From Lachnospiraceae bacterium (GTDB taxonomy: Bacteria; Bacillota; Clostridia; Lachnospirales; Lachnospiraceae), in assembly GCA_031272985.1 (NCBI GenBank), contig JAISSU010000019.1, positions 1 to 56,682 on the forward strand: a stretch of 56,682 nucleotides of DNA, read 5' to 3'. The notes under the pieces are model-generated. The model was not told the origin of the DNA, searched no databases, and was given only the letters and a program-made list of their open reading frames with translations. The position numbers and the translations under genes were made by a program. Below, one piece after another: positions 42,909 to 52,800 of the stretch. The stretch's first letter is position 1. Each line of letters begins with the position of its first letter.

Positions 42909-44783
42909 ATGTCATTACGTTTCAAACTGCGGGTGCTTTTGTATCTGACGGGATTTACTTTGTTTGGTTTTATCATTTGGTATACCACTAAATATCAGGT
43001 CCCTGATGAAAAGAGGTTCCTGCTGTACTTGGCTGCATACATGCTTCTGGGGTTTGATGTTTTCAGAAGACTTGCGCACCGGTTTTTAAAGTTTGACCTT
43101 ATAAATGAATATCTGATAATCGTTTTGGCTTCTCTCGGCGCAATCGCACTGAGGTACTATTTTGAAGCAGTACTTTTGATAAGCGTTTTTGAAGTGTGCA
43201 TTTTTATGGATTGGCTGACAGTTGGCAGAGCAAATAAAACCATTTCTAAATATATGGATATTAGACCGGCATACGCAACACGCCGAATCAGAGGAAAGGA
43301 AATAGTTGTTGATCCTTCCGAACTTACAGTTAGACAATTAATAGTGATTAAACCCGGCGAGCGCATTCCGGTGGATGCCGTGGTAGTAAGAGGAAGCGGC
43401 AATGTTGACACAAAAGCTCTTACAGGTGAAGCTATGCCGCGGCCTGTTCAGCCCGGCGACTGGATTTACGGTGGGTGTCTTAATATAGATGGTTCTCTGA
43501 TAGCGAGAGTCAGACGTCCTTATAAGGACTCGACTGCCGCTCAGATGGTCGAAACGGTAAAGACAATTCAGGGAGGAAAAGCAAAGAGAGAGACACTTAT
43601 TGGAGTTTTTGCTAAGGTGTACCTGATTTTCATGCTATTGGTAGCTGTTGCAATAGCACTGATTCCGCCTTATACTTTCTCATATGGCAATTTCAATCAA
43701 TGGTTGCATGTTGGTTTGATTTTTTTAGTTATAGCGTGTCCTTTCGGGATAATATTTTCGACACCGGCAACATTTCTCGGAGGACTCGTTTCCGCCACAA
43801 ATCAAGGGATCATTGTCAAGGGTGGCTCGCATTTAGAAGAGCTTTCCAAGGCCGATATTTTTGTTTTTGATAAAACAGGCACGCTTACAGAAGGAGTTTT
43901 TAAGGTAAAGGAAATAAAGTCATATGATATGACGCAAGAGGAGCTCCTAAAAATTGCGGCACATGTCGAATGCCACTCAAATCACCCCATTGCAAAATCA
44001 TTAAGAGATGCATATGAGGAAGCAATGGGTGAACCGATTGACAAGTCAATTGTTAAACGTTATAAGGAATTTCCCGGGTATGGTGTCAGTGCGACATTTA
44101 ACGGAGTGCGCGTTCACGTCGGCAATCTTCGAATGATGCAACATTGGAAACTGCCGTTTGATGAGGTTACAAAAGCAGGGACACTCGCATATGTGATTGT
44201 CAATAAAAAATACGCGGGGTATTTTCTAATCTCTGATGAAATAAAAGAAGAAACCCCAAAGGTGCTGAATTTCCTGCGAAAACGTTGCAATGCAGTACTC
44301 GTCATGCTGACGGGAGACAGGGCAAGAGTCGGCAGAGAGGTTGCAAAAGAACTCAAAATGGATTATGTTTATACTGATTTGATGCCTCAGCAAAAGCTCG
44401 AACAATTGGAGGATTTTTTAGCTGTTCAGGGAGAACATGAAAAACTCGTATGCGTAGGCGACGGCATAAATGATGCTGCGATTCTCGCAAGGGCTGATGT
44501 GGGCATTGCAATGGGAGGTCTGGGGTCGGCTGCCGCGATTGAAGCTGCTGATGTGATACTGACAGATGATTCATTGCTAAAGATTCGTGATATAATTAAA
44601 ACCGCACATGTTACACTTCGGGCTGCAAAGCAGAATATGGTATTTGCGCTTATTATGAAGCTGATTGTAATAACGCTGGTATTGACCTCGTATTTTGGTT
44701 TGTGGCAGGCGATTGCAGTTGAAGGAGGCGTAATGATTGCCTCGATTTTGAATTCTATCAGTGTTTCAAAGTACCATGGCTGA
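42909..44783 (+). CDS. P1B-type metal ATPase with atypical CPF motif
   Basis: 624 residues, no N-terminal metal-binding domain. It keeps the catalytic elements TGEAMP, DKTGTLT (Asp321), HPIAKSL, MLTGD and GDGINDAAIL. Three membrane or hinge positions depart from zinc ATPases. The translocation motif is CPF (Cys277, Phe279) rather than CPC. The helix-8 acidic residue is Glu605 in AVEGG instead of Asp in ADTG, exactly 21 residues after Lys584 as in ZntA. MLTGDR replaces MLTGDN. Its metal may differ from the usual Zn/Cd/Pb. ATG 42909 follows GGGGGAACT. It probably forms an operon with the SmtB-like gene. Confidence 0.85.
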   Translation: MSLRFKLRVLLYLTGFTLFGFIIWYTTKYQVPDEKRFLLYLAAYMLLGFDVFRRLAHRFLKFDLINEYLIIVLASLGAIALRYYFEAVLLISVFEVCIFMDWLTVGRANKTISKYMDIRPAYATRRIRGKEIVVDPSELTVRQLIVIKPGERIPVDAVVVRGSGNVDTKALTGEAMPRPVQPGDWIYGGCLNIDGSLIARVRRPYKDSTAAQMVETVKTIQGGKAKRETLIGVFAKVYLIFMLLVAVAIALIPPYTFSYGNFNQWLHVGLIFLVIACPFGIIFSTPATFLGGLVSATNQGIIVKGGSHLEELSKADIFVFDKTGTLTEGVFKVKEIKSYDMTQEELLKIAAHVECHSNHPIAKSLRDAYEEAMGEPIDKSIVKRYKEFPGYGVSATFNGVRVHVGNLRMMQHWKLPFDEVTKAGTLAYVIVNKKYAGYFLISDEIKEETPKVLNFLRKRCNAVLVMLTGDRARVGREVAKELKMDYVYTDLMPQQKLEQLEDFLAVQGEHEKLVCVGDGINDAAILARADVGIAMGGLGSAAAIEAADVILTDDSLLKIRDIIKTAHVTLRAAKQNMVFALIMKLIVITLVLTSYFGLWQAIAVEGGVMIASILNSISVSKYHG

Positions 44784-44803
44784 TGCTGAAATAATATATT
44801 AGG

Positions 44804-45499
44804 GTGAAATTTGAAATTATGGATTATGATAATAGAAGCAATGAAAAAAACAATTACATCTTAGAGGAAGTCTTCGAAACCAATAAAGCAAAGAGATTGT
44901 CTGAAGAGCGCAAAAGAAGAATTCGCTCCAGATACCTAAGAAAACAGGCGAGCAAAAGGCGGCAAAAGGTGGCAATAGCAATATTGATTACGCTATTGAC
45001 AGCATTTTTGGTAATTGCTCTTAATTATAAGCGCCACGAAGCTCCAAAGGGACTGGATTATATAAATGCAGGGAAATATGAGGAAGCGTTAAAATGCTTT
45101 GAAATTGATATTAAAAACAGTGTCAATCCTGCGGATGCTTGGCTCGGAGCGGGGATCGCTTATTATGAATTAAAGAGGTATGATGAAGCCGAAGAGGCGC
45201 TACTTAAAACGATTGAGCTTGGAACTAAAGAAAGTGCCGTTATTTATAATATGCTCGGCAGTGCGAGGTTCGAAGAAGAAAAATGGGATGCGGCATTGCA
45301 TTATTATGAAAAGGCACTGAGCGTAGGAGACGGGAGCGCCGAGCTAATAAAGGAAGTTAAATTCAATGAAATAGTGATCTATGAAAAGAAAGAAGACTAT
45401 GAAACCGCAAAGGAAAAACTTACGAAGTACATAGAAGAATATCCTGATGATGAAAAAGCAGCGAAGGAAATAGAATTCTTGGAGATACTGACAAATTAA
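44804..45499 (+). CDS. Membrane-anchored TPR protein
   Basis: 231 residues: a basic cytoplasmic N terminus (RKRRIRSRYLRKQASKRRQK over 37-56), one transmembrane helix (56-74) and three to four TPR units (about 83-225), such as GKYEEALKCFEIDI and KRYDEAEEALLKTIELG. By orientation rules the TPR domain is outside. The role is unknown; TPR anchors often assemble envelope complexes. The start is uncertain: GTG 44804 has no good ribosome site, and ATG 44819 is 12 bases from AGGGTG. It follows the ATPase by 20 bases. Confidence 0.72.
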   Translation: MKFEIMDYDNRSNEKNNYILEEVFETNKAKRLSEERKRRIRSRYLRKQASKRRQKVAIAILITLLTAFLVIALNYKRHEAPKGLDYINAGKYEEALKCFEIDIKNSVNPADAWLGAGIAYYELKRYDEAEEALLKTIELGTKESAVIYNMLGSARFEEEKWDAALHYYEKALSVGDGSAELIKEVKFNEIVIYEKKEDYETAKEKLTKYIEEYPDDEKAAKEIEFLEILTN

Positions 45500-45607
45500 C
45501 GAAGAGACTATTATGAAAACAATCACAACTTGTTAAATATTAGATGAATAAAGAAAACAATTAATAAATAACATGTGGATTATAAATATATCTACAGGAG
45601 GAAAAAC

Positions 45608-46465
45608 ATGCGAATTAAACTTGAAAGATATCATGGGCTGGGAAATGATTATGTGGTTTTTGACCCGAATCAAAACGAACTGAATCTAAAGCCCGAAATC
45701 GTCAGAATGATTTGTGACAGAAACGAAGGACTCGGGGCGGATGGAATTCTGGAGGGTCCCATAATAAAAGAGGACGGAATGCACGTTATTATCTGGAACC
45801 CGGACGGCAGTCAATCCGAAACCAGCGGAAATGGTGTCAGGATCTTCGCAAAATACCTGCGGGATGGTAATTATATCCAAAAAAAGAATTTTACCCTATT
45901 TACGGAAAACGGACCTCATGAAGTAACCTTCCTCAATGAGGACGGAACACGTCTGCGAATATCAATGGGGAAAATCTCATTTTTCAGTGAAGACATCCCT
46001 GTGACAGGGGAAGCACGCGAGGTCATCAATGAGGATATGGTATTTGGCAGAACACTTTATCCTGTTACTTGCGTATCCGTAGGGAATCCCCATTGCGTCA
46101 TTCCGATGAAGGAGATCTCAAAAGCACTCGTCTGTAAAATAGGTACTTACGCCGAATGTGCAAAGTATTTTCCAAACAGAATCAATACTCAGATAATGCA
46201 AGTCATCGATAAGGAGAACATCAATATCGAGATTTTTGAGCGCGGAGCCGGATACACCCTCGCTTCGGGCACAGGTGCGGCGGCAGCTGCAGCAGTAGCG
46301 CATAAACTCGGAATGACTAATAGCAAGGTTATTGTTCACATGCCCGGTGGTTCTTTGCAGGTTGAGGTGGAAGACGACTTTTCGGTATTTATGACCGGTG
46401 ATGTCTTTTACGTGGCGAAGATTACGCTCAGCAACGAATTTGCTCTGAAACTGCACTCGCTCTAA
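45608..46465 (+). CDS. Diaminopimelate epimerase-like protein lacking both catalytic cysteines
   Basis: 285 residues, clear DapF fold: two halves with YHGLGNDYVVFDP, NPDGSQSETSGNGVRIFAKY, GNPHCVIPM and ERGAGYTLASGTGAAAAA. In active DapF the motifs are CGNG and ACGTG, with Cys73 and Cys217 as the proton-transfer pair. Here the codons are AGC and TCG, giving Ser73 and Ser220. The Glu of GAGET is Tyr216. Other Cys exist but not at these places. It may be a different epimerase or isomerase, or inactive; I therefore give no gene symbol. ATG 45608 has CAGGAGG seven bases upstream. It is followed by addB after 14 bases. Confidence 0.85.
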   Translation: MRIKLERYHGLGNDYVVFDPNQNELNLKPEIVRMICDRNEGLGADGILEGPIIKEDGMHVIIWNPDGSQSETSGNGVRIFAKYLRDGNYIQKKNFTLFTENGPHEVTFLNEDGTRLRISMGKISFFSEDIPVTGEAREVINEDMVFGRTLYPVTCVSVGNPHCVIPMKEISKALVCKIGTYAECAKYFPNRINTQIMQVIDKENINIEIFERGAGYTLASGTGAAAAAAVAHKLGMTNSKVIVHMPGGSLQVEVEDDFSVFMTGDVFYVAKITLSNEFALKLHSL

Positions 46466-46479
46466 GAAAGAGGTAAGCC

Positions 46480-49400
46480 TTGTCTTTACAATTTATTTTC
46501 GGTCCGTCAGGCTGCGGAAAAACTTACTCGCTGTATCACAGGATTATTGATGAATCCGTTAATAATCCTGAAAACAGGTATCTAATTCTGGTACCTGAGC
46601 AATTCACTTTGCAAACGCAAAAAGATTTCGTAACACTACATCCGGATAAGGGCATTATGCAAATTGATGTCCTTAGCTTCGGACGTCTTTCGTGGCGCAT
46701 ATTAGAGGAGACAGGCGGCTTAATGCTGCCGGTGGTAGATGAGGAAGCAAAGACGCTTTTGCTTAGAAAGATTGCACTTGAACTAAAAGACCGGCTCGGT
46801 TATCTTCGCAACAGTATAAAAAATATAGGAAGCTTAAATGAAGTTAAATCCGTGATTTCGGAATTGATGCAGTATGGAATTGATGTAGAGGAACTGGAAG
46901 AAGTAATAACGAATGGCAGTGAAACCGGTGGAATTATCACTGATAAACTTAAGGACATTGTGTTACTTTACAGAGAATTCAGAAAGAAAATCAATGAAAA
47001 GTTCGTTTTCCCCGAAGAACTTCCGGAAATAGCTGCCCGAAAGGCATTTGAATCTAACAGACTCGTAGGAACAACGCTTGTACTAGATGGCTTTACCGGT
47101 TTTACTCCGATACAGCTAAAACTTTTAGGAGCGTTACTAAAGATTTGTAAGGAAGTCATTGTCACAGCAACGATAGGAGAAGGGGAAGACCCATATGCCT
47201 ATAATGATAATCCTTATCAGCTTTTTGCTCTCGCAAAGCAGATGACAACTTCACTTAGGCGTCTGGCAAATGAGATGCAGATAGAGATAAAGAAAGATAC
47301 TTTCCTCACAAAGTCATTCGAACCACTTGGGAAGCCTAAACAACCGCTACAGATGAAATCGAAATGGTTTGCACATCTGGAAGAGAATATATTCCGAAAA
47401 GAGCAAAAACCATTCGACGAAAGCGCCAAAGGACTCTTCTTAAGGTCCGCAAAGAACCCCGAAGAAGAAGCCTGGTACGCAGCAGCATTTATCAGAAAAA
47501 TAGTAAGGGAGAATGGCTATTCATTTGGTGATATAGGCGTGATTGCAGGTGATTTAAACAGTTATGCAAATGGCGTCAGTGAGGCCTTTAAAGCCTTTGA
47601 TATCCCATGTTTCATCGACAGGTCAAAGAGTCTTTTAGATAATCCTTTTATTGAGTATTTGCGTTGCGTAATTGCAATGATGGAGGAAGGGTTTTCCTAT
47701 GACAGCGTTTTACGCTTCCTGCGGACAGATATTTTTGGTTTCACAAAGGATGAGACAGATTCCTTTGATAATTATATATTGGCAATGGGAATTAAAGGAT
47801 TTGACAGGTACCGGGAGAAATGGGATAAACTCCCGCACGGATTCGAAGAAAGTGAACTGGATGCACTAAATGCTCTGAGAGTGAAATTTGTCGAAAAGAT
47901 TCAAGACTCAAGTTTAGTTTTTAAGCAAAGGAAAAAAACTGTGAAAGACCTTACGGAAGCCCTTTATGACTTCGCCGTCAAGGAGGAGTTCCAAAAGCGT
48001 CTTATGTCGCGAGAGAAAGAATTTGAAGCACAAAAAGAGTTAGCACTCGCAAAGGAATACAACCAAGTCTACAGGGTACTGTTGAAGGTCTTTGATACGA
48101 TGATAGAGCTTTTGGGTGATGAGCCAATCAGTACGGCTGATTTTGGAAAGCTCTTTGAAAGCGCTTTATCGGCAGAAAAAGTGGGAATAATTCCATTGGG
48201 CGCCGATCAGGTCGTGGTAGGAGATTTAGAGCGTACAAGACTAAAACCGGTAAAGGTACTTCTCTTTCTGGGAGCGAACGAGAGTTATATTGGTAATTAC
48301 GGACACGACGGCTTACTCAGTGAAGCGGATAAAGACATTTTAAGCGGGAAAGGAATAACCTTAGCACCTGGAAGAAAGGAAAAAGTATTTATTCAGAAGT
48401 TCTATCTATATTTGCATCTGACAAAACCATCCGAACTTCTTTATGTTTCATATTCAAAGACATCAAGTTCGGGAGAAGCGGCAAGAGAGGCTTATTTTGT
48501 CAAGGATTTGCAAGGAATTTTTCCGAGCGTAAAAATCGAGGATACTGAGAAACTGCTTAATCCGCAAGATATAGAATTAACCAACGAGAGCGCTTTGAGG
48601 TTATTAACGATAGGCCTTAGGGATTACGATACCAATGAATGCTCTTCGTGGAAAGAGCTTTTCTCGATTTATAAGAATGATCCCGACAAAGAAAAGAAAT
48701 TGCAAATCTTATTAAATGGAGCTTTTTATTCATGCCCGAAAGAGCGGTTAAAAGAAGAATTCGCAATAGAGCTTTATAAAAACGCTTGGGAGAGCATTTC
48801 TCGCTTGGAAACGTTCGGAAAATGCGCGTTTAGGCACTTTATTGAGTTTGGTCTAAGGCTTAAGGAACGGCAGGAATACAGCTTAGAGCCTGCCGATAAA
48901 GGCAGTATTTGCCACGAGGCTTTGCAAAAATATGGCGAAAAGCTAAAAGAACTCCAAAGCAACTGGGCGCAGACAGATGACTCCACCCGCGAACGCCTGA
49001 TTTTGGAAGCTACACAAGAAACCGTAAATAATTATCGCAACATGATTTTGCTAAGCACAGCCAGAAACAAATATATGGTACGTAGCTTGAAACGAATGCT
49101 TGTCACAGCGGTTAATTCTCTTACGAAACAGCTTAGGGCGTCACGTTTTGTGCCGGTCGAATATGAGTTTTTGTATGGCAACGGCATTATTGACAGAATA
49201 GATTTTTGTGAAAATGACAGGGAATTACTGGTTAAAATAACCGATTATAAAACCGGAAATCAACCATTTGACCCCGTGCTTTTATACCATGGCATTCAAT
49301 TACAGCTGATGATATATTTAAATGCCGCATTGTCGGAAGGCATGAAAAGGTTCCCGCAAAAGATAGTCCGGGCGGCGGGAGCGTTTTATTATCACGTAAA

Positions 49401-49860
49401 AGAACCGCTGATTGATAAAAGTAAATTAAAGGGTAGTTTTGATTCGTCATCAATTGCCAATGCCATCGATAAGGAATTGATTCCGTGTGGTATATTTGCT
49501 GATAATGCTGATATTCTGAAAGCTCTGGATGTTAATCTGGAAGACGGTAAATCGCTTATTATTCCCGGCGCATACGGTAAAAACGGATTCAAAAGCTTTT
49601 CGAGTTCCGCCAATGTAAAAGAAGATGAATTAAAGAAAATTGTAAAGTACGCATCTGATAAAGCCAAACAATTTGCGCTGGCTTCGCAAAAAGGCGACAT
49701 TGACATTAATCCTTTTGAAAAAGGAACGCAAAGCGGGTGTGACTATTGCAAGTATTCACACATCTGCGGTTTTGATTTAGCTATCGAAGGTTATGAGAAG
49801 AGAAGAATTCCGATGAAAAATGAAGAAGCCCTTGCGAGGCTTAAATCGGAGGTACTATGA
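46480..49860 (+). CDS. addB: ATP-dependent helicase/nuclease subunit B (AddB, RexB)
   Basis: 1126 residues. The N-terminal P-loop is FGPSGCGKT (8-16). The C-terminal nuclease domain has ITDYKTG. Cys782 (GKCAFRHFIE) together with Cys1087, Cys1090 and Cys1096 (CDYCKYSHICGF) form the [4Fe-4S] cluster that staples the nuclease domain. With AddA it processes double-strand ends up to a Chi site. The start is TTG at 46480, after GAGGTAAGCC. It overlaps addA by four bases (ATGA). The long, complete pair looks functional. Confidence 0.94.
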   Translation: MSLQFIFGPSGCGKTYSLYHRIIDESVNNPENRYLILVPEQFTLQTQKDFVTLHPDKGIMQIDVLSFGRLSWRILEETGGLMLPVVDEEAKTLLLRKIALELKDRLGYLRNSIKNIGSLNEVKSVISELMQYGIDVEELEEVITNGSETGGIITDKLKDIVLLYREFRKKINEKFVFPEELPEIAARKAFESNRLVGTTLVLDGFTGFTPIQLKLLGALLKICKEVIVTATIGEGEDPYAYNDNPYQLFALAKQMTTSLRRLANEMQIEIKKDTFLTKSFEPLGKPKQPLQMKSKWFAHLEENIFRKEQKPFDESAKGLFLRSAKNPEEEAWYAAAFIRKIVRENGYSFGDIGVIAGDLNSYANGVSEAFKAFDIPCFIDRSKSLLDNPFIEYLRCVIAMMEEGFSYDSVLRFLRTDIFGFTKDETDSFDNYILAMGIKGFDRYREKWDKLPHGFEESELDALNALRVKFVEKIQDSSLVFKQRKKTVKDLTEALYDFAVKEEFQKRLMSREKEFEAQKELALAKEYNQVYRVLLKVFDTMIELLGDEPISTADFGKLFESALSAEKVGIIPLGADQVVVGDLERTRLKPVKVLLFLGANESYIGNYGHDGLLSEADKDILSGKGITLAPGRKEKVFIQKFYLYLHLTKPSELLYVSYSKTSSSGEAAREAYFVKDLQGIFPSVKIEDTEKLLNPQDIELTNESALRLLTIGLRDYDTNECSSWKELFSIYKNDPDKEKKLQILLNGAFYSCPKERLKEEFAIELYKNAWESISRLETFGKCAFRHFIEFGLRLKERQEYSLEPADKGSICHEALQKYGEKLKELQSNWAQTDDSTRERLILEATQETVNNYRNMILLSTARNKYMVRSLKRMLVTAVNSLTKQLRASRFVPVEYEFLYGNGIIDRIDFCENDRELLVKITDYKTGNQPFDPVLLYHGIQLQLMIYLNAALSEGMKRFPQKIVRAAGAFYYHVKEPLIDKSKLKGSFDSSSIANAIDKELIPCGIFADNADILKALDVNLEDGKSLIIPGAYGKNGFKSFSSSANVKEDELKKIVKYASDKAKQFALASQKGDIDINPFEKGTQSGCDYCKYSHICGFDLAIEGYEKRRIPMKNEEALARLKSEVL

Positions 49861-52800
49861 GCGTTTCCTGGACAGAAGAACAACTAAAAGTAATTAAAGA
49901 CAGAGGGCACAATCTCCTGGTTTCAGCGGCGGCAGGTTCGGGCAAGACCGCTGTGCTGACCCAAAGAATCGTGTCAATGATTATTGACGAAAAAACTCCC
50001 TTAGATATAAATGAGCTTTTAGTAGTGACCTTTACCAAGGCGGCAGCGGCTGAAATGAAGGATAGGATTAAGCTCGCCATTGAGGAAGAAACAAGAAAAA
50101 AGCCAAATGACGAGAGGCTTCGCAAACAGGCAGCTTTAGTGAGTCAGGCACAGATTTCCACGATCGATAGCTTTTGCACCAATGTGATAAGGGAGCACTT
50201 TGCCGAAACGGATATAGACCCCGGTTTCAGGATTTTGGAAGGTGCGGAGAAAGATTTATTGATTCAGGACGTACTTGAAGAGGTTCTTGAAAAGGAGTTT
50301 TCAAAAGCCGAAGAGGACTTCATGAATTTCGCGGATAGTTTCGGGCGAAAAAGAAAAGGCGGCAGACTGGAAGATCATATTCTGAAGCTTTATCAGTTTT
50401 CTGCGACCTATCCCGATGAAGAAAAATGGCTCTCGGATGCATATAAAGCTTATGTGGTAGGCAGTTATGATGACCTTATACGGCACCCGTTTATTAAAGC
50501 CATTAAGAGTGATGTTCGGGAAAAACTTTCTGATCTGCTTATTATGCTGAGGAATTGCCTTTCGATATGTAGTGAATCTGACGGTCCTTCCAAATATGCT
50601 GATTGTATAAATGAGGATATAGGTTTAATTGAAGACCTTCTTACCATAATATGTGATGAAACGATATCCTTTGATGATATTTTGAAAAAATTTAATTCCT
50701 GCACCTTTGGGAAACTTCCGATAATACGCATAAAAGATTTGACAGAGTCCGAAGAGGGGAAAAAGGTAGTCGTTAAAGATCTAAGAGACAAAGTAAAAAA
50801 ATATCTGTCGAAGATTGCTGATACGTATTTCTATTACAATTCTTCGGACGAAGTGTTATCTGACATTGAATTATGCCGCCCCTTTGTAGAGGTATTGATT
50901 AAACTAACAAGAACGTTCTCTGAGGCATTTGCAAAAAGGAAAATAGAAAAAGCCGTTCTGGACTTTTCGGACATGGAACGCTTTGCGTTTAATATTCTGA
51001 CAACTAAGGACGAAGATGGGAATTTTGTTCCGACACCAGCTGCACTATCTTATAAAAAGCGTTTTAAGCAGATCATGATCGATGAATACCAGGATATTAA
51101 CGGACTGCAGGAGAGCATTCTTACAAGTATTGCAAATGAAAAAGAAGGCGAAAAAAGCCTCTTTATGGTTGGCGATGTAAAGCAGAGTATTTATAGGTTC
51201 CGTTTAGCAAGACCTGAACTGTTTATAAAGAAGTCGAAAGAGTACAAGAAAGAAATTAACGGGAATCTCAGAATAGATTTACACAAAAATTTCAGAAGCA
51301 GGGCTGAAGTTCTCGACAGTGTTAATTTTCTGTTTGCGGGAATTATGAATGAAAACCTCGGAGGTATTGAATATGATGACGAGGCGGCCCTTTATGTCGG
51401 TGCCAATTATCCTGAAAATAATAGCGATGATTATGCAAGCGAGTTATTGTTAATCGATCCTTTGGTGATAAACGAAACGCTCGCAGGAGATGATGACGAA
51501 GATGTTTCAGTCACCGATTTCCAAGAAGAAGGCGCCGCGGGTGAGGAAGTGCCTGTAAAAGTAATTGAGATCGAAGGTCGTGCAATCGCGGGGCGAATTC
51601 ATGAATTAATGAAAAATACTACTGTAACGGATAAGAAAACGAATAAGAAGCGTTCACTTTGTTATTCGGACATAGTCGTTTTGGCGCGTAGTATGAAAAG
51701 TTATGCGCAGGTTTTGTATGACATTTTCGAGGCGGAGGGAATTCCCGCTTTTATTGAGTCTAAAGAAGGGTATTTCCAGACCACTGAGATAGGGGTGTTA
51801 TTGGAGTATCTGAGGTTTTTAAATAATGCCAAACAGGATATACCGCTCGCCGCTGCACTGACTTCGATTTTTGGAGGGATTAGCGCCAATGACTTAGCTC
51901 TGATTAAAGTGACTAATCCCAAACTTCGTTTTTACGAGGCGGTTTCACTCTATAAAGAAAATGGTGAAAATGAGGAATTAAAGCAAAGGCTCACGGAGTT
52001 TTTTGATATTGCCGAAGGCTTCAGAAAGAAGATTCCTTACTTAAGTGTCAGGGAACTGATTTGGGAGATTATCAGTGTCACAGGGTATCGCAGTTACATC
52101 GCCGCTATGCCGAAAGGAGAGCAAAGGGAAGCTAATCTTTCTCTACTGCTTTCAAAGGCTACGGATTTTGACTCATCCGGTTATCATGGGCTATTCCAAT
52201 TTGTCAGATATATTGAGGCTGTCGAAAAGCTGGAGGTAGACAATAACTGGGCGAGTATTGTGGATGAAGGAGCAAACGCGGTCCGTTTAATGACGATCCA
52301 TAAAAGCAAAGGATTGGAGTTTCCGGTTGTTATAGTGGCAGGACTTTCAAAGAAGTTTAACTTTCAGGACATAAACTCTTCGCTTCTGCTTCGTATGCAA
52401 TCCGGTATTGGCATGGAGGCTGTCGATTATGTGAGGAGGCTTAAAGGAAAGAGCCTCTGGCAGCAGTTAATCGCGAATCAGGAAAGATGCGATTTAATCG
52501 GCGAAGAATTGCGCCTTTTGTATGTGGCCTTCACCCGAGCCAAAGAAAAGCTGATTATGACTATGTGTAAGAAGAATATACACAAGGCATACGAAAAGGC
52601 GTTGTTACGGCAAAATCTACCTGATGATAAGTTATTAACTATAGAAAAAAGCGCGAGTACTTCCCCGGTTGAATTGATACTTCCGATGATAGCAAGAAGG
52701 GACAGGCCTTCGTCTCTAAAGGTAAGGCAGATCAATAAAGAAGATATAGATATTGGCATTTCGGAAGCTCAAACCCAAAAGGTAAGAGAGCGAATTGCTC

